The notes below the pieces were generated by a model that saw nothing but the letters and a program-made list of their open reading frames with translations, had not been told where the DNA came from and did not search any database. Below, piece after piece: positions 42,867 through 52,476 of a stretch of DNA of 64,000 nt. Location of the stretch: the NCBI GenBank assembly GCA_024236235.1, contig JACKKV010000001.1, forward strand, positions 310,001-374,000, written 5' to 3'. A program made the translations under genes and the position numbers. Numbering within the stretch: the first letter of the stretch is position 1; each line of letters begins with the position of its first letter. The stretch is from Novosphingobium sp. (GTDB lineage Bacteria; Pseudomonadota; Alphaproteobacteria; Sphingomonadales; Sphingomonadaceae).

Positions 42867-44129
42867 CTAGCGCCGAATGCTCAGCGCATTGTTGCCGACG
42901 ACCACCTGCCAGCCGCGCGCGCGCAATGCCGCCGCCAGTTCCTCAATACCGCCAGCGAAGGTGACCTTCATCACCGAAGTACCGCCGATCGCGATGCTGC
43001 TGGTCGCCGCGCCCTGCACGCCCGCAGTGCTGCGCACCGTTGCCAGGGCGCTGTCCACCGCCGAGGCATCGGGCGACGCGAACTGCACCGTATAAGTCGC
43101 GGCGGCGACGGAGACTGGTGGTGGCGCAGCCGCTCCGGGCAAGGATGCAGCGGGGTCAAGCAGCGCATCGACCGCATCCGCGTTGCGACCGGCGGCGAGC
43201 AGCGCCGCCAGTACCGGATCGATCTGCGCATTCTGGGCGACCAGCGTGGGATCGGGTTTCAGCAAGCCGCGATTGAGCGCGCCAGTGTAGATGGAATCGA
43301 AACGGGCCAGCGCTTTCTGATACATCGCAGGCAGGTCATTTTCGCTGTCAGCGCGCAGGGTAAAGCTTTCGAGGAAGCGATTGTCAGGGCCGTAGCGTGC
43401 GGTGAAGGTGCCTTTCACCGGGCCACCGGGCCATTGCCGTTCCACCCGCGCGATGGCCATCAGCACGTCTGCCGCGCCGAATTCGTCCAGTATGTTGCGC
43501 CACCAGGCGCGGCTGCGCCGTTCGGTCTGCCCGAATGTCAGCAGCAGCGAATCGCCACCCGCGCCCGAGGGACGGACGTAATCGATGGCACTGGCGCCTG
43601 CCTGATATTCAGCCCAGGCCCGCTGCCAGGGGTTGCGCACCTCAAACACGGTCTGCGTGCCGCCGGAATAGAGAACGGGCACCAGCAGCATCGGTGCTGA
43701 ATGTTCGACCGGGCCGCCCGCGCCCAGCAAGCCGCCGGCCCGACTGCGGTCAAAGATCACGCCCAGCGTCGCCACATAGCGGCGCGGCCCGATCTGTTCA
43801 TGCTCGATCACGATGGCAGAAACCATGCTTTCCAGCTGCGAATCACTGATCTTGGGGCCTTTCAGCTTTTCCCAGCCCAGCCGTTGCGCCAGTTTCCAGC
43901 CGCTTTCGCGCGCTTCATCGGCATTCTTGCCCGACACATCCACCCTGATCCCGCCGATCTGGATATCGCCGGAACTGGCCACGGCCGCGATGCCGCGTTC
44001 TCCCTCGACCTGCGCCAGCAACACGCCGCGCGCCAGCACGGCAAGCAACAGCGCCGCCGCGACAAGCGCGACTCCCAGCCAGAACTGGCGGCGGGGAACG
44101 GAAAAGGGGATGAGGAGCATCTGGGCCAT
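42867..44129 (-). CDS. Membrane-anchored protein with C-terminal HMA-like fold, function unknown
   Basis: A 420-residue protein with one transmembrane helix near residues 15-35 (FWLGVALVAAALLLAVLA) and a long periplasmic part. The middle contains RRYVATLGVIFDRSRAGGLLG; the last 70 residues look like a heavy-metal-associated ferredoxin-like fold (YTVQFASPDASAVDSAL, then VVVGNNALSIRR) but without the CxxC metal site. It is immediately upstream of the HdaA-like gene and divergent from purM, a linkage I recall in sphingomonads. Function unknown. Confidence 0.75.
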   Translation of the reverse strand: MAQMLLIPFSVPRRQFWLGVALVAAALLLAVLARGVLLAQVEGERGIAAVASSGDIQIGGIRVDVSGKNADEARESGWKLAQRLGWEKLKGPKISDSQLESMVSAIVIEHEQIGPRRYVATLGVIFDRSRAGGLLGAGGPVEHSAPMLLVPVLYSGGTQTVFEVRNPWQRAWAEYQAGASAIDYVRPSGAGGDSLLLTFGQTERRSRAWWRNILDEFGAADVLMAIARVERQWPGGPVKGTFTARYGPDNRFLESFTLRADSENDLPAMYQKALARFDSIYTGALNRGLLKPDPTLVAQNAQIDPVLAALLAAGRNADAVDALLDPAASLPGAAAPPPVSVAAATYTVQFASPDASAVDSALATVRSTAGVQGAATSSIAIGGTSVMKVTFAGGIEELAAALRARGWQVVVGNNALSIRR

Positions 44130-44198
44130 GGGGAAAACTGGCCGCCTTTTGCCCAAACAGGCTTGGATTTCCAAGCAAGAAAGCGTTAGGCGCGCGAT

Positions 44199-45293
44199 AT
44201 GAGCGAAGAGACTTCCTATAGTTACGAAAAAGCCGGCGTCTCGATCGCCGCCGGCAATGCGCTGATCAAGGCCATCGGACCGCTCGTCAAGGCCACGGCC
44301 CGGCCCGGCGCGGATGCCGAACTGGGCGGCTTTGGCGGCTTCTTCGATCCGCGCGCGGCGGGCTACACCGATCCCCTGCTGGTGGCCGCGAATGACGGTG
44401 TCGGCACCAAGGTCAAGCTGGCGATCGATCATGATCGGCACGACGCGATCGGGATCGATCTGGTCGCGATGTGCGTCAACGATCTCATCGTCCAGGGCGC
44501 CGAACCCCTGTTCTTCCTTGATTACTTTGCGACCGGCAAGCTGGACAATGGCGTGGCCGAGCGGGTGATTGCGGGAATCGCGGATGGCTGCCGCATCGCG
44601 GGCTGCGCGCTGATCGGCGGGGAAACCGCAGAAATGCCGGGCATGTACGCGCCGGGTGATTATGATCTGGCGGGTTTCTGTGTGGGTGCGGTTGAGCGGG
44701 GTGAACAATTGACGGGCGCGCGGGTGGCGCCCGGCCACATCCTTGTGGGGCTGGCCAGTTCGGGCGTCCACTCCAACGGCTATTCACTGGTGCGGCGGCT
44801 GGCGGCGGACAAGGGCTGGAAGCTGGACCGGCCCGCCCTGTTCGATCAGGAACGGCTGCTGATTGACGTGCTGATCGAACCGACGCGCATTTACGTGAAA
44901 ACGCTGCTGCCGCTGGTCCGGGCCGGACTGATTGACGCGATGGCGCATATTACCGGTGGCGGGCTGCTGGAGAACATCCCTCGCGTCCTGCCGCAAGGCT
45001 GCCATGCGGTGGTCAATGCCGACAGCTGGGACCAGTCGCGGCTGATGGCTTTCCTCCAGGCGCAGGGCAATATCGAACCGGCGGAAATGGCGCGCACCTT
45101 CAATTGCGGCGTGGGCATGGTGCTGGCGGTCGCACCGGACCGGCTGACCACTTTATTGTCCGATCTGGAGAAAGCAGGAGAAGTCGCGTACCAGATTGGT
45201 GAAATTATCGCCGGTAACAAGGGTTGTACCGTGCGCGGCAGCGCCAGGGCATGGTCCGCACGCGATGACTGGAACGCCACGCATCATGGCTGA
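44199..45293 (+). CDS. purM: AIR synthetase (phosphoribosylformylglycinamidine cyclo-ligase)
   Basis: ATP-dependent ring closure of FGAM to AIR. The 364-residue protein shows YEKAGVSIAAGNALIKAI, DGVGTKVKLAI, VNDLIVQGAEPLFFLDYFATG and VAHITGGGLLENIPRVLP-like segments (read as AHITGGGLLENIPRVL). It overlaps purN by eight bases. Confidence 0.97.
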   Translation: MSEETSYSYEKAGVSIAAGNALIKAIGPLVKATARPGADAELGGFGGFFDPRAAGYTDPLLVAANDGVGTKVKLAIDHDRHDAIGIDLVAMCVNDLIVQGAEPLFFLDYFATGKLDNGVAERVIAGIADGCRIAGCALIGGETAEMPGMYAPGDYDLAGFCVGAVERGEQLTGARVAPGHILVGLASSGVHSNGYSLVRRLAADKGWKLDRPALFDQERLLIDVLIEPTRIYVKTLLPLVRAGLIDAMAHITGGGLLENIPRVLPQGCHAVVNADSWDQSRLMAFLQAQGNIEPAEMARTFNCGVGMVLAVAPDRLTTLLSDLEKAGEVAYQIGEIIAGNKGCTVRGSARAWSARDDWNATHHG

Positions 45294-45894
45294 CAAGGCG
45301 CGGCTGGCCATCCTGATTTCGGGCACGGGCACTAATATGGCGGCACTCCTCTATGCCGCCAGAGCTGCGGACTGCCCGTTCGAACTCGCGCTGGTGGCCA
45401 GCAACAATCCCGATGCGGCGGGGCTGAAGCTGGCCGAGGCGGAAGGCGTGCCCGTGTTCGCACAAAGCCACCGCGGTATGACCCGCGAGGATCACGACCA
45501 GCTGATGCATGAAGCGCTGGTGCTATCCGGCGCTCATTTCGTCGCGCTGGCCGGCTACATGCGCATCCTGACACCAGGCTTCGTCAGCAAATGGCAAGGC
45601 CGGATGGTCAATATCCACCCGTCCCTGCTGCCGAAATACAAGGGACTGCACACGCATCAGCGCGCGCTGGACGCAGGCGACAACCATGGCGGCTGTTCGG
45701 TCCACCTTGTTACACCGGAACTGGATGATGGTCCGGTGCTGGGCCAGACGCAGGTGGCAATCCTGCCCGGCGACACGGCGGACACGCTGGCCGCCCGGGT
45801 CCTGATTGCCGAACACCAGCTCTATTCCCGTTGCATCGCACGGCTGGTGCGCGGCGAAACAACCGGAAGCGCCGAAGTTTCAATCGGCGGTTGA
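45286..45894 (+). CDS. purN: Phosphoribosylglycinamide formyltransferase
   Basis: Transfers a formyl group from 10-formyl-THF to GAR. The 202-residue enzyme has LAILISGTGTNMAAL, the catalytic asparagine and histidine in VNIHPSLLPKYKGLHTH and the aspartate in ELDDGPVLGQ. The ATG at 45286 lies inside the end of purM, so the two are coupled. Confidence 0.96.
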   Translation: MADKARLAILISGTGTNMAALLYAARAADCPFELALVASNNPDAAGLKLAEAEGVPVFAQSHRGMTREDHDQLMHEALVLSGAHFVALAGYMRILTPGFVSKWQGRMVNIHPSLLPKYKGLHTHQRALDAGDNHGGCSVHLVTPELDDGPVLGQTQVAILPGDTADTLAARVLIAEHQLYSRCIARLVRGETTGSAEVSIGG

Positions 45895-45908
45895 TCGGGC
45901 GGCGTCGA

Positions 45909-46646
45909 TCAGCCCTTGCGTCCGACGCCCGGGATCACCGCGCCCACGCGCCTTTGGTAACTGACATAGACTTCGCCAAAGGTCGCCACCAGGTCGCGTT
46001 CCTCGTAGCGCAGGCCCACAAAAATATAGACGCTGAAGCCCGCCGCAAGCAGCAGGTGACTGCCGGTCATGTCCGGCGTCGCCCACAATCCCAGCAACAG
46101 CCCGGTATAGATAGGGTGGCGCACGAATTTATAGAGGAACGGCTCTCTGAACCTTGGAGACTGTGCCTCGGTACCGCGCAGCGAACGCCAGCCCTGCGCA
46201 AGCCCGAACAGCTCAAAATGATTGATCAGGAAGCTGGCCAGAAAGACCATCGCCCACCCCAGCCCGAAAATAGCCCAGATCGCCGCGCGCAAGGCGGGAT
46301 TTTCCACTGACCAGACCGTACCGCCGATCGGGTGCCAGAATGCGAACAGCGCGAGCAGCACCAGCGCGGTCGCGAGGCAATATGCGGCGCGTTCGACGGG
46401 TGGGGGAACAATCCGCGTCCAACCCGCCTTGAAGCCTGGCCGGGCCATGATCGAATGCTGGATGGCAAACAGCGCAATCAGAGCCACATCGATGGCCAGC
46501 GCCGTGCCCAGCGGGGCATCCAGCCCCTTGTCCACATGCGCAGGCAAGGCAGGACAGGCAGCGACAAAACCGATCAGATAGACCAGCCCGACGACGGCCG
46601 CGCCATAACAGGCAACGCTCACCAGCATATGCAGAATGCCGCGCAT
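45909..46646 (-). CDS. mddA: Methanethiol S-methyltransferase-like membrane protein (MddA-like)
   Basis: A 245-residue integral membrane methyltransferase of the isoprenylcysteine methyltransferase/NnrU superfamily with about six helices. LINHFELFGLAQ followed by LYKFVRHPIYTGLLLG and RYEERDLVATFGEVYVSY closely resembles MddA, which methylates methanethiol to dimethyl sulfide using S-adenosylmethionine. The RHP and EER residues form the cofactor site of the superfamily. The LINHF(D/E)LFGL segment is the reason for preferring MddA over NnrU. No methionine gamma-lyase lies nearby. It is convergent with purN. Confidence 0.75.
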   Translation of the reverse strand: MRGILHMLVSVACYGAAVVGLVYLIGFVAACPALPAHVDKGLDAPLGTALAIDVALIALFAIQHSIMARPGFKAGWTRIVPPPVERAAYCLATALVLLALFAFWHPIGGTVWSVENPALRAAIWAIFGLGWAMVFLASFLINHFELFGLAQGWRSLRGTEAQSPRFREPFLYKFVRHPIYTGLLLGLWATPDMTGSHLLLAAGFSVYIFVGLRYEERDLVATFGEVYVSYQRRVGAVIPGVGRKG

Positions 46647-46746
46647 CGTTTTTCTCCCGCTGCAGGGGCAATGCTGTTCAATTGATTATAGTGCGGCCCC
46701 TGAATATCAGTTTACCACCGCCATCCGGGCCTGTCGAATCGGCGGC

Positions 46747-47439
46747 TTACCCGATCTCTTCGATCCGGCACTTGCGCTCGACCTCGCCGGGAAGAGTCAG
46801 CAGAGCCTCGTCCCCCTTGGTGAACAGTTCAGCCTTCTCGCCGCTCCAGATCCCCGCATATTTTGCGCCAGAGCCGGTTGCGACATGAGCAAGCGCAATC
46901 CCGTTGGCGTTCCACTGCAAATAGGCAGCGCCCGGATCGGACTGGACCAACGTCAACGCCACGCCGAAATCCGTGCCTTCACACGCCAACGCCAACGGGC
47001 CGGTAGAGATGCCTGCCGCATCGTCTGAGCGGGCATTGGCATATCCCTGACGCAGCTCATGGATCCGCTGCGCATAGGCGGTGGCGACGCATTGCATCGT
47101 GTCGTCAGCCTTCCAGCAATCGTCGCGGCCCTTGATCCAGCCGCGCTGCATGGCCTTCAACTCGTTCAGGCGGTCCGGACTCATGAAGTCGCCCTTTGCC
47201 GCCAGCGCATAAAGGCGGCCCAGTTCGACATCCATTTGCGCCAGTTCGGGCGTCTTGCAGATAAGTTCCTGCGCCTCTCCCTCTGCCTTGGCGCAATCGA
47301 AATCCGGTTTGGCGGGGCTGGGGGATGCGGCCCCCGCCCCCATCGCTGCGGCTTCTGCGGCAGACTGACTGGCACTGGCGCCACCGTCACCGCAGGCGGC
47401 AACGATGGTCAACATGGCAAATATCACGGCTGAACGCAT
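46747..47439 (-). CDS. Lipoprotein with LprI-like and MliC-like lysozyme-inhibitor domains
   Basis: A 230-residue secreted lipoprotein: the lipobox VAAC predicts a lipid-anchored cysteine at residue 16. After a low-complexity alanine/serine linker comes a DUF1311/LprI-like domain (FDCAKAEGEAQELICKTPELAQMDVELGRLY, with paired cysteines). The last 90 residues look MliC-like: LACEGTDFGVAL, then SGAKYAGIWSGEKAELFTKGDEALL and a closing cysteine. Both domains are linked to inhibition of host or bacterial lysozyme. A role in protection of the cell wall is inferred. Confidence 0.75.
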   Translation of the reverse strand: MRSAVIFAMLTIVAACGDGGASASQSAAEAAAMGAGAASPSPAKPDFDCAKAEGEAQELICKTPELAQMDVELGRLYALAAKGDFMSPDRLNELKAMQRGWIKGRDDCWKADDTMQCVATAYAQRIHELRQGYANARSDDAAGISTGPLALACEGTDFGVALTLVQSDPGAAYLQWNANGIALAHVATGSGAKYAGIWSGEKAELFTKGDEALLTLPGEVERKCRIEEIG

Positions 47440-47500
47440 GGACTGTGCTCCCGGCTCCTACCAAGCTTGGTCAGGGAACAAGTATGACTTGCCTCTGCCG

Positions 47501-47543
47501 TTTTTGCAAAGAAGAAGGCCGCGCCCCTTGCGAGGCACGGCCT
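47501..47543 (-). terminator. Rho-independent terminator after ndk
   Basis: On the minus strand AGGCCGTGCC pairs with GGGCGCGGCCT (one G-U pair), followed by TTCTTCTTTGC. It lies 27 bases after the ndk stop. Confidence 0.7.
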
Positions 47544-47569
47544 GTCCTGCTTGACCCGAATTTGAGTGT

Positions 47570-47992
47570 TTAGCCGACGATTTCTTCCGGCTTGAAGAAG
47601 AAGGCGATCTCGATCGCCGCATTCTCGTCACTGTCGCTGCCATGGACCGAATTGGCTTCGATCGATTCAGCGAAGCTCTTGCGGATGGTGCCTTCCGCTG
47701 CGTCGGCCGGGTTGGTCGCGCCCATCACGTCGCGATTGCGCTTCACCGCGTCCTCGCCTTCCAGCACCTGGACCACCACTGGGCCGCTGGTCATGAAGTC
47801 GCACAATTCGCCATAGAAGGGGCGTTCCTTGTGCACTGCATAGAAGCCTTCGGCCTGTTCGCGGGTCATGTGAATGCGCTTGGATGCGACGACGCGCAGC
47901 CCCGCGTTTTCCAGCATGCTGGTGACCGCGCCGGTCAGATTGCGGCGGGTGGCATCGGGCTTGATGATCGAAAAAGTGCGGGTGACCGCCAT
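47570..47992 (-). CDS. ndk: Nucleoside diphosphate kinase
   Basis: Balances NTP pools by phosphotransfer through a phosphohistidine. The 140-residue protein has TFSIIKPDATRRNLTG at the N terminus and the active-site histidine in NSVHGSDSDENA. The length is normal. It is followed by a clear terminator and lies 80 bases downstream of holC on the same strand. Confidence 0.97.
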   Translation of the reverse strand: MAVTRTFSIIKPDATRRNLTGAVTSMLENAGLRVVASKRIHMTREQAEGFYAVHKERPFYGELCDFMTSGPVVVQVLEGEDAVKRNRDVMGATNPADAAEGTIRKSFAESIEANSVHGSDSDENAAIEIAFFFKPEEIVG

Positions 47993-48071
47993 GAGGATAT
48001 TCCTTGCGAAGCGTGTTTATGATTGCGCGCGGGCCACTAGCCCGGATCATGCTGCGCTGCAAGACGGCTGA

Positions 48072-48509
48072 TCAGGGGCCTTCGCGCCATTTCCCGCCGT
48101 CCTGTTTCCAGAACCGGCGCTCCACCCCGTCCCGCTGGCCCAGCTGCCGCCAACAGATGCGCGCACCTTCCAAGCCGGTCGCGTCAAACAGCAGGAAGGC
48201 GCGTTCAAAGCCCGCAGCTTCATCGCGCCAGGCCCCATCAGCGAGCACGATATAGCGCGCGCCGTTCAACGCCTTTGCCTGTCGGGAAAGCAGGATCGGC
48301 TGGCGATCGGCATGTGCGGCATCGGCCCTGCCATTGGCTAGGAAGGCCTCGGGCGCGCGTTCCCACAGCGCATCGCCGATCAGGCCAAGCTGGGCATCAT
48401 CATCGCTTACCACCAGCAGCCGTTCCCCCGCATTGCGGGTGGCGCGCGCGATCAGCGGCACTACCAGTTCTGCCGGGTCGCGCGACAGCTGATAGAAATC
48501 GACCCGCAT
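48072..48509 (-). CDS. holC: DNA polymerase III chi subunit
   Basis: A 145-residue protein that links the clamp loader to SSB. It shows VDFYQLSRDPAELVVPLIARATRNAGERLLVV and DDDAQLGLIGDALWE, then RYIVLADGAWRDEAAGFERAFLLFD, the family core. It lies eight bases after pepA, its usual neighbour, on the same strand. Confidence 0.9.
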   Translation of the reverse strand: MRVDFYQLSRDPAELVVPLIARATRNAGERLLVVSDDDAQLGLIGDALWERAPEAFLANGRADAAHADRQPILLSRQAKALNGARYIVLADGAWRDEAAGFERAFLLFDATGLEGARICWRQLGQRDGVERRFWKQDGGKWREGP

Positions 48510-48517
48510 GACGGGCC

Positions 48518-49981
48518 TCAGCCCTCCAGCGTCGTGCGCACGAACCGGTCGAGCAGGCGGACGCCATATCCGGTCGCGCCCTTGTCCCAGGTTGCGCCGG
48601 GCTTGTCCGCCCAGACCATGCCCGCAATGTCGAGATGCGCCCAGGGAGTGCCGTTTTCGATGAAACGCTGCAGGAACTGCGCCGCAGTGATTGAACCGCC
48701 ATAGCGCGGCCCTGTGTTCTTCATGTCCGCAATCGGGCTGTTGATCAGCTTGTCATATTCCGCGCTGAGCGGGAAGCGCCACAGCTTTTCGCCAATGGCC
48801 TTGCCCGCCGCGTCGAGATCGCCGGACAATGCATCGTCATTGGAAAACATGCCCGCATGTTCATGACCAAGCGAGATGATGATCGCACCCGTCAAGGTGG
48901 CCAGATCGACAATGCGCGCCGGATCGAAGGTCCGCTGCGTCCAGGTCAGCACATCGCACAGCACCAGCCGCCCTTCGGCATCGGTGTTGATGACTTCCAC
49001 GGTCTGGCCGGACATGGTCGTCACCACGTCTCCAGGGCGCTGCGCATTGCCGTCAGGCATGTTTTCAACCAGGCCGCAAATGCCCACCACATTGGCCTTT
49101 GCCTTGCGCCGGGCCAGCGCCAGCATCGCGCCCGCCACTGCGCCGGCGCCCCCCATGTCCCATTTCATGTCTTCCATCCCGGCGGCAGGCTTGATCGAAA
49201 TGCCGCCCGTATCGAAGGTCACGCCCTTGCCCACCAGGGCGAGTGGCTTGTCCGCCGGTTTGCCGCCCATCCACTTGATTGCCAGCAGGCGTGGCGCGCG
49301 CGTCGAACCCTGAGCGACGCCCAGCAGCGCGCCCATGCCCAGATCGCTCATCTGCGCCTCGTCCAGCACGACCAGTTCGGCCCCGCTGCCTTCGAAGCGT
49401 CTGGCGCATCGTTCAACGAAGCTTTCGGGGTAAATGACATTGGCTGGCTCGGCGACGAGTTCGCGCGTGAATTCAACGCCTTCAGCCACCGCCTGTTCGA
49501 CCTGCCAGGCGGCCTCGGCGCCATCGGGTGCGTTCAGCACCAGCGCATCATCCAGACTGCGCTTCTGTTCTTCCTTCAACCGGGTGCGATACGCATCATG
49601 CCGCCAGGCGCGCAGCCGCAGGCCCATCAGCAAGCGTGCGCATTCCTCGGCATTCAGCCCTGCACCATCAAGATCGAGCAGCACGCTTTTTTCGCCCGAA
49701 GTCAGGAATTTGGCGGCGATGGCCGCCCCCGCCCGTTCCAGCGCGTCACCGCGCCCCTCCGCCTTGCTCTCACCGGTCCCGGCAAGCACCAGCCGGACCA
49801 GTGCGCCATCGCCTTCGACGAAGCTTTCGAACAGCTGGGCCGTCTTGCCGGTAAAGCGCGCGGCGGCAGCCCCCTGTGCCACCAGATCGCTGACGCCGGC
49901 AGGAAGCGCCCCCTGCGCGGCAAGGCGGACCTGCAACCGGGGCGGACTGGCGGGCATGGCGGCGGCGAAAGTGATCTTCAT
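48518..49981 (-). CDS. pepA: Leucyl aminopeptidase
   Basis: A 487-residue M17 metalloprotease that removes N-terminal residues from peptides. The C-terminal catalytic domain carries LVGKGVTFDTGGISIKPA, MKWDMGGAGAVAG and the signature NTDAEGRLVLCD, which hold the two-metal site. The C terminus has RYGGSITAAQFLQRF and WAHLDIAGMVWA. It is divergent from lptD. Confidence 0.96.
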   Translation of the reverse strand: MKITFAAAMPASPPRLQVRLAAQGALPAGVSDLVAQGAAAARFTGKTAQLFESFVEGDGALVRLVLAGTGESKAEGRGDALERAGAAIAAKFLTSGEKSVLLDLDGAGLNAEECARLLMGLRLRAWRHDAYRTRLKEEQKRSLDDALVLNAPDGAEAAWQVEQAVAEGVEFTRELVAEPANVIYPESFVERCARRFEGSGAELVVLDEAQMSDLGMGALLGVAQGSTRAPRLLAIKWMGGKPADKPLALVGKGVTFDTGGISIKPAAGMEDMKWDMGGAGAVAGAMLALARRKAKANVVGICGLVENMPDGNAQRPGDVVTTMSGQTVEVINTDAEGRLVLCDVLTWTQRTFDPARIVDLATLTGAIIISLGHEHAGMFSNDDALSGDLDAAGKAIGEKLWRFPLSAEYDKLINSPIADMKNTGPRYGGSITAAQFLQRFIENGTPWAHLDIAGMVWADKPGATWDKGATGYGVRLLDRFVRTTLEG

Positions 49982-50079
49982 GAATGCTCCGGGTCGGTGA
50001 TGGGCCTCTTGTGAATTTAGTCGGCCAAGAGGTGATGGATAGCGTTGCAGTTAAGGGCGGGCGGTGCGATAGGCAAGCC

Positions 50080-52326
50080 ATGCTCCCCGTCCCGTTGCAT
50101 CCCTTGCAAGCCATTCGATCCTGCTTGCTTCGGCCCTTTGCGGCAAGCGCGACCGGACTCCTCATGGCACTATGCGTGCCATCGTCGCTGCATGCGCAGG
50201 AGACGCCGCCGCCTGAGGTGGAGCGCAAGCTGATCGCCTTTGAAGCCGATGCGGTCGATTACGATTCGGAAGGCGATGTACTGACCGCCAGTGGCAATGT
50301 GGTGCTGCATCATCAGGGCCAGACCCTGCAGGCCGATACCGTCCGCTGGAACCGCACGACCGGCCAGATCACCGCTGACGGGCACATCCGCCTGACTGAC
50401 GCCGATGGCACCCAGTTGTTCACTGACACTCTGGAACTGACGGACGAACTCAAGGCCGGTGCGATGACCAACATGTTGCTGGTCCTCACCGAAGGCGGAC
50501 GGATGGCCGCGCGATCCGGCGAATTGCGCGAAGACGGCAAGGTGGAATTGCGCGACGCCGTATACAGCGGCTGCGCGGTGGTGGATCGCGACGGCTGCGA
50601 GCGCAAGCCAAGCTGGCGAATCATCGCCAACCGTGTGACCTATGATCAGGACAATGATCGCGCCGTGTTCCACGGGGCCAGGCTGGAGGTCTTCGGGGTT
50701 CCGCTGGTTCCCCTCCCCGGCCTGACAGTCAATACCGATGGCCAGCCACGATCGGGGCTGCTGATTCCCGACATCACCTATTCGCGCAACAACGGGCTGG
50801 AACTGTCGTCCACCTATTACGCGCGGCTTTCGCGCAATCGCGAACTGGAGCTGACCGGTTACGCCTTCAGCGAAGTGCCGCCGATGCTCCGTTCCCGCTA
50901 CAGCGCGCTGACCCGGGACGGCGCCTATCAGATCACTGGCTACCTCACGCACAGCCGCCGCCTGACAATCGGCGGCGATACGGAAGACCGCCGCAAGGAC
51001 TGGCGTGGCTATCTTTCGGCCAACGGCCGCTTCCAGATCGACCCGAACTGGAGCGTGACGGCATCGGGCCGACTGGCGTCAGACCGCACCTTCCTGCGCC
51101 GTTACGATATCAGCCGGGATGACCGGCTGCGCTCCATGATCGACGTGGAACGGATCGATGACACCTCCTATCTCTCAATCTCGGGCTGGGCCACGCAGAC
51201 GCTGCGGGTGGACGATTCCCAGGGGCAGGTGCCGATCGCTCTGCCGATCATCGATTACCGGCGCAGGCTGGCCAGCCCGGTGCTGGGCGGGCGTGTGGAA
51301 CTGCAAGGCAACAGCATGGCTATAAGCCGCACCAGCGGACAGGAAACGCAGCGCGCCTTTGCCAGCGCGCGCTGGGATTTGCGCCGCCTGACCGGCATGG
51401 GCCAGGAAGTGACGCTGACCGCACTGCTGCGCGGCGACGTCTATCATTCGGATCAGAACGAACTGACCCAGACCGCGATCTATCGCGGCAACCCGGGCTG
51501 GGAAACCCGCGGTGTGGCGCTGGGCGCGATCGACGTGAAATGGCCCTTCATCGGCAAGGCGCTGGGCGGCACGCAGGTATTCGCGCCCCGGCTGCAACTG
51601 GTGGCAACGCCGCGCATGCGCAATCTTTCCGTGCCGAACGAGGATGCGCGCGCAATCGACCTTGAAGACAGCAACCTGTTCGCGCTCAATCGCTTCCCCG
51701 GATACGATCGGGTGGAAGAAGGGGTTCGCCTGACATACGGGTTTGACTGGCAACTGGACCGGCCCGGCTGGCGAATCAAATCCACCATTGGCCAGTCCTA
51801 TCGCCTGACGCGCGAGCCGGACATCCTGCCAGACGGCACCGGGCTGGCGGACAGGTTTTCCGATTACGTCGGGCGCACCGAAATCCGGTTCCGCGACTTC
51901 GTGAGCTTCACGCACCGCTTCCGTCTGGACAAGGATGATTTCACGATCCGCCGTAACGAGGTCAATGCTTCAGTCGGGTCCAGGAAGACTTATGCCGAAG
52001 TCAGCTATCTCAAGCTCAATCGCGACATCGCCCAACTTGAAGATTTGCGTGACCGGGAAGAGCTGCGCGTAGCCGGACGCATCGCAATCGCCGATTACTG
52101 GTCGATCTTCGGCTCGTCAGTCATCAACCTGACTGATCGCAAGGAAGATGCAACCGCGGTCTCCGACGGGTGGGAGCCGCTGCGCACCCGCGTCGGCATC
52201 GCCTATCAGGACGATTGCCTCGAATTCGGCGTGACCTGGCGCCATGACTATCAGAGTACCGGCGACGCGCGGGCCGGCGACCGGGTGATGATCTATTTCT
52301 CGCTCCGCAATCTTGGGGTTCCCTGA
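50080..52326 (+). CDS. lptD: LPS-assembly outer membrane protein LptD
   Basis: Outer-membrane translocon that, with LptE, inserts LPS (here more likely modified or glycosphingolipid-containing outer leaflets). The 748-residue protein has a signal peptide ending SLHAQE, an N-terminal OstA jellyroll (YDSEGDVLTASGNVVLHHQGQTL and DADGTQLFTDTLELTDE) and a large C-terminal barrel. The ATG at 50080 fits the signal peptide; earlier in-frame ATGs add an unlikely leader. First gene of lptD-surA-pdxA-rsmA. Confidence 0.93.
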   Translation: MLPVPLHPLQAIRSCLLRPFAASATGLLMALCVPSSLHAQETPPPEVERKLIAFEADAVDYDSEGDVLTASGNVVLHHQGQTLQADTVRWNRTTGQITADGHIRLTDADGTQLFTDTLELTDELKAGAMTNMLLVLTEGGRMAARSGELREDGKVELRDAVYSGCAVVDRDGCERKPSWRIIANRVTYDQDNDRAVFHGARLEVFGVPLVPLPGLTVNTDGQPRSGLLIPDITYSRNNGLELSSTYYARLSRNRELELTGYAFSEVPPMLRSRYSALTRDGAYQITGYLTHSRRLTIGGDTEDRRKDWRGYLSANGRFQIDPNWSVTASGRLASDRTFLRRYDISRDDRLRSMIDVERIDDTSYLSISGWATQTLRVDDSQGQVPIALPIIDYRRRLASPVLGGRVELQGNSMAISRTSGQETQRAFASARWDLRRLTGMGQEVTLTALLRGDVYHSDQNELTQTAIYRGNPGWETRGVALGAIDVKWPFIGKALGGTQVFAPRLQLVATPRMRNLSVPNEDARAIDLEDSNLFALNRFPGYDRVEEGVRLTYGFDWQLDRPGWRIKSTIGQSYRLTREPDILPDGTGLADRFSDYVGRTEIRFRDFVSFTHRFRLDKDDFTIRRNEVNASVGSRKTYAEVSYLKLNRDIAQLEDLRDREELRVAGRIAIADYWSIFGSSVINLTDRKEDATAVSDGWEPLRTRVGIAYQDDCLEFGVTWRHDYQSTGDARAGDRVMIYFSLRNLGVP

Positions 52327-52476
52327 TCGCATCAGGCATCGTCGCTGGCAGGGGCGTTGGCAGCGACGGGGAAACGCGCTATCCGCGCATCGGCTCAGCT
52401 TTGGTTAAGGCGATAATCGTCAGGGGCGGCAACACGGATATGTGCCCCTTCCGGCACAACAGACAGGAATGCTCGA

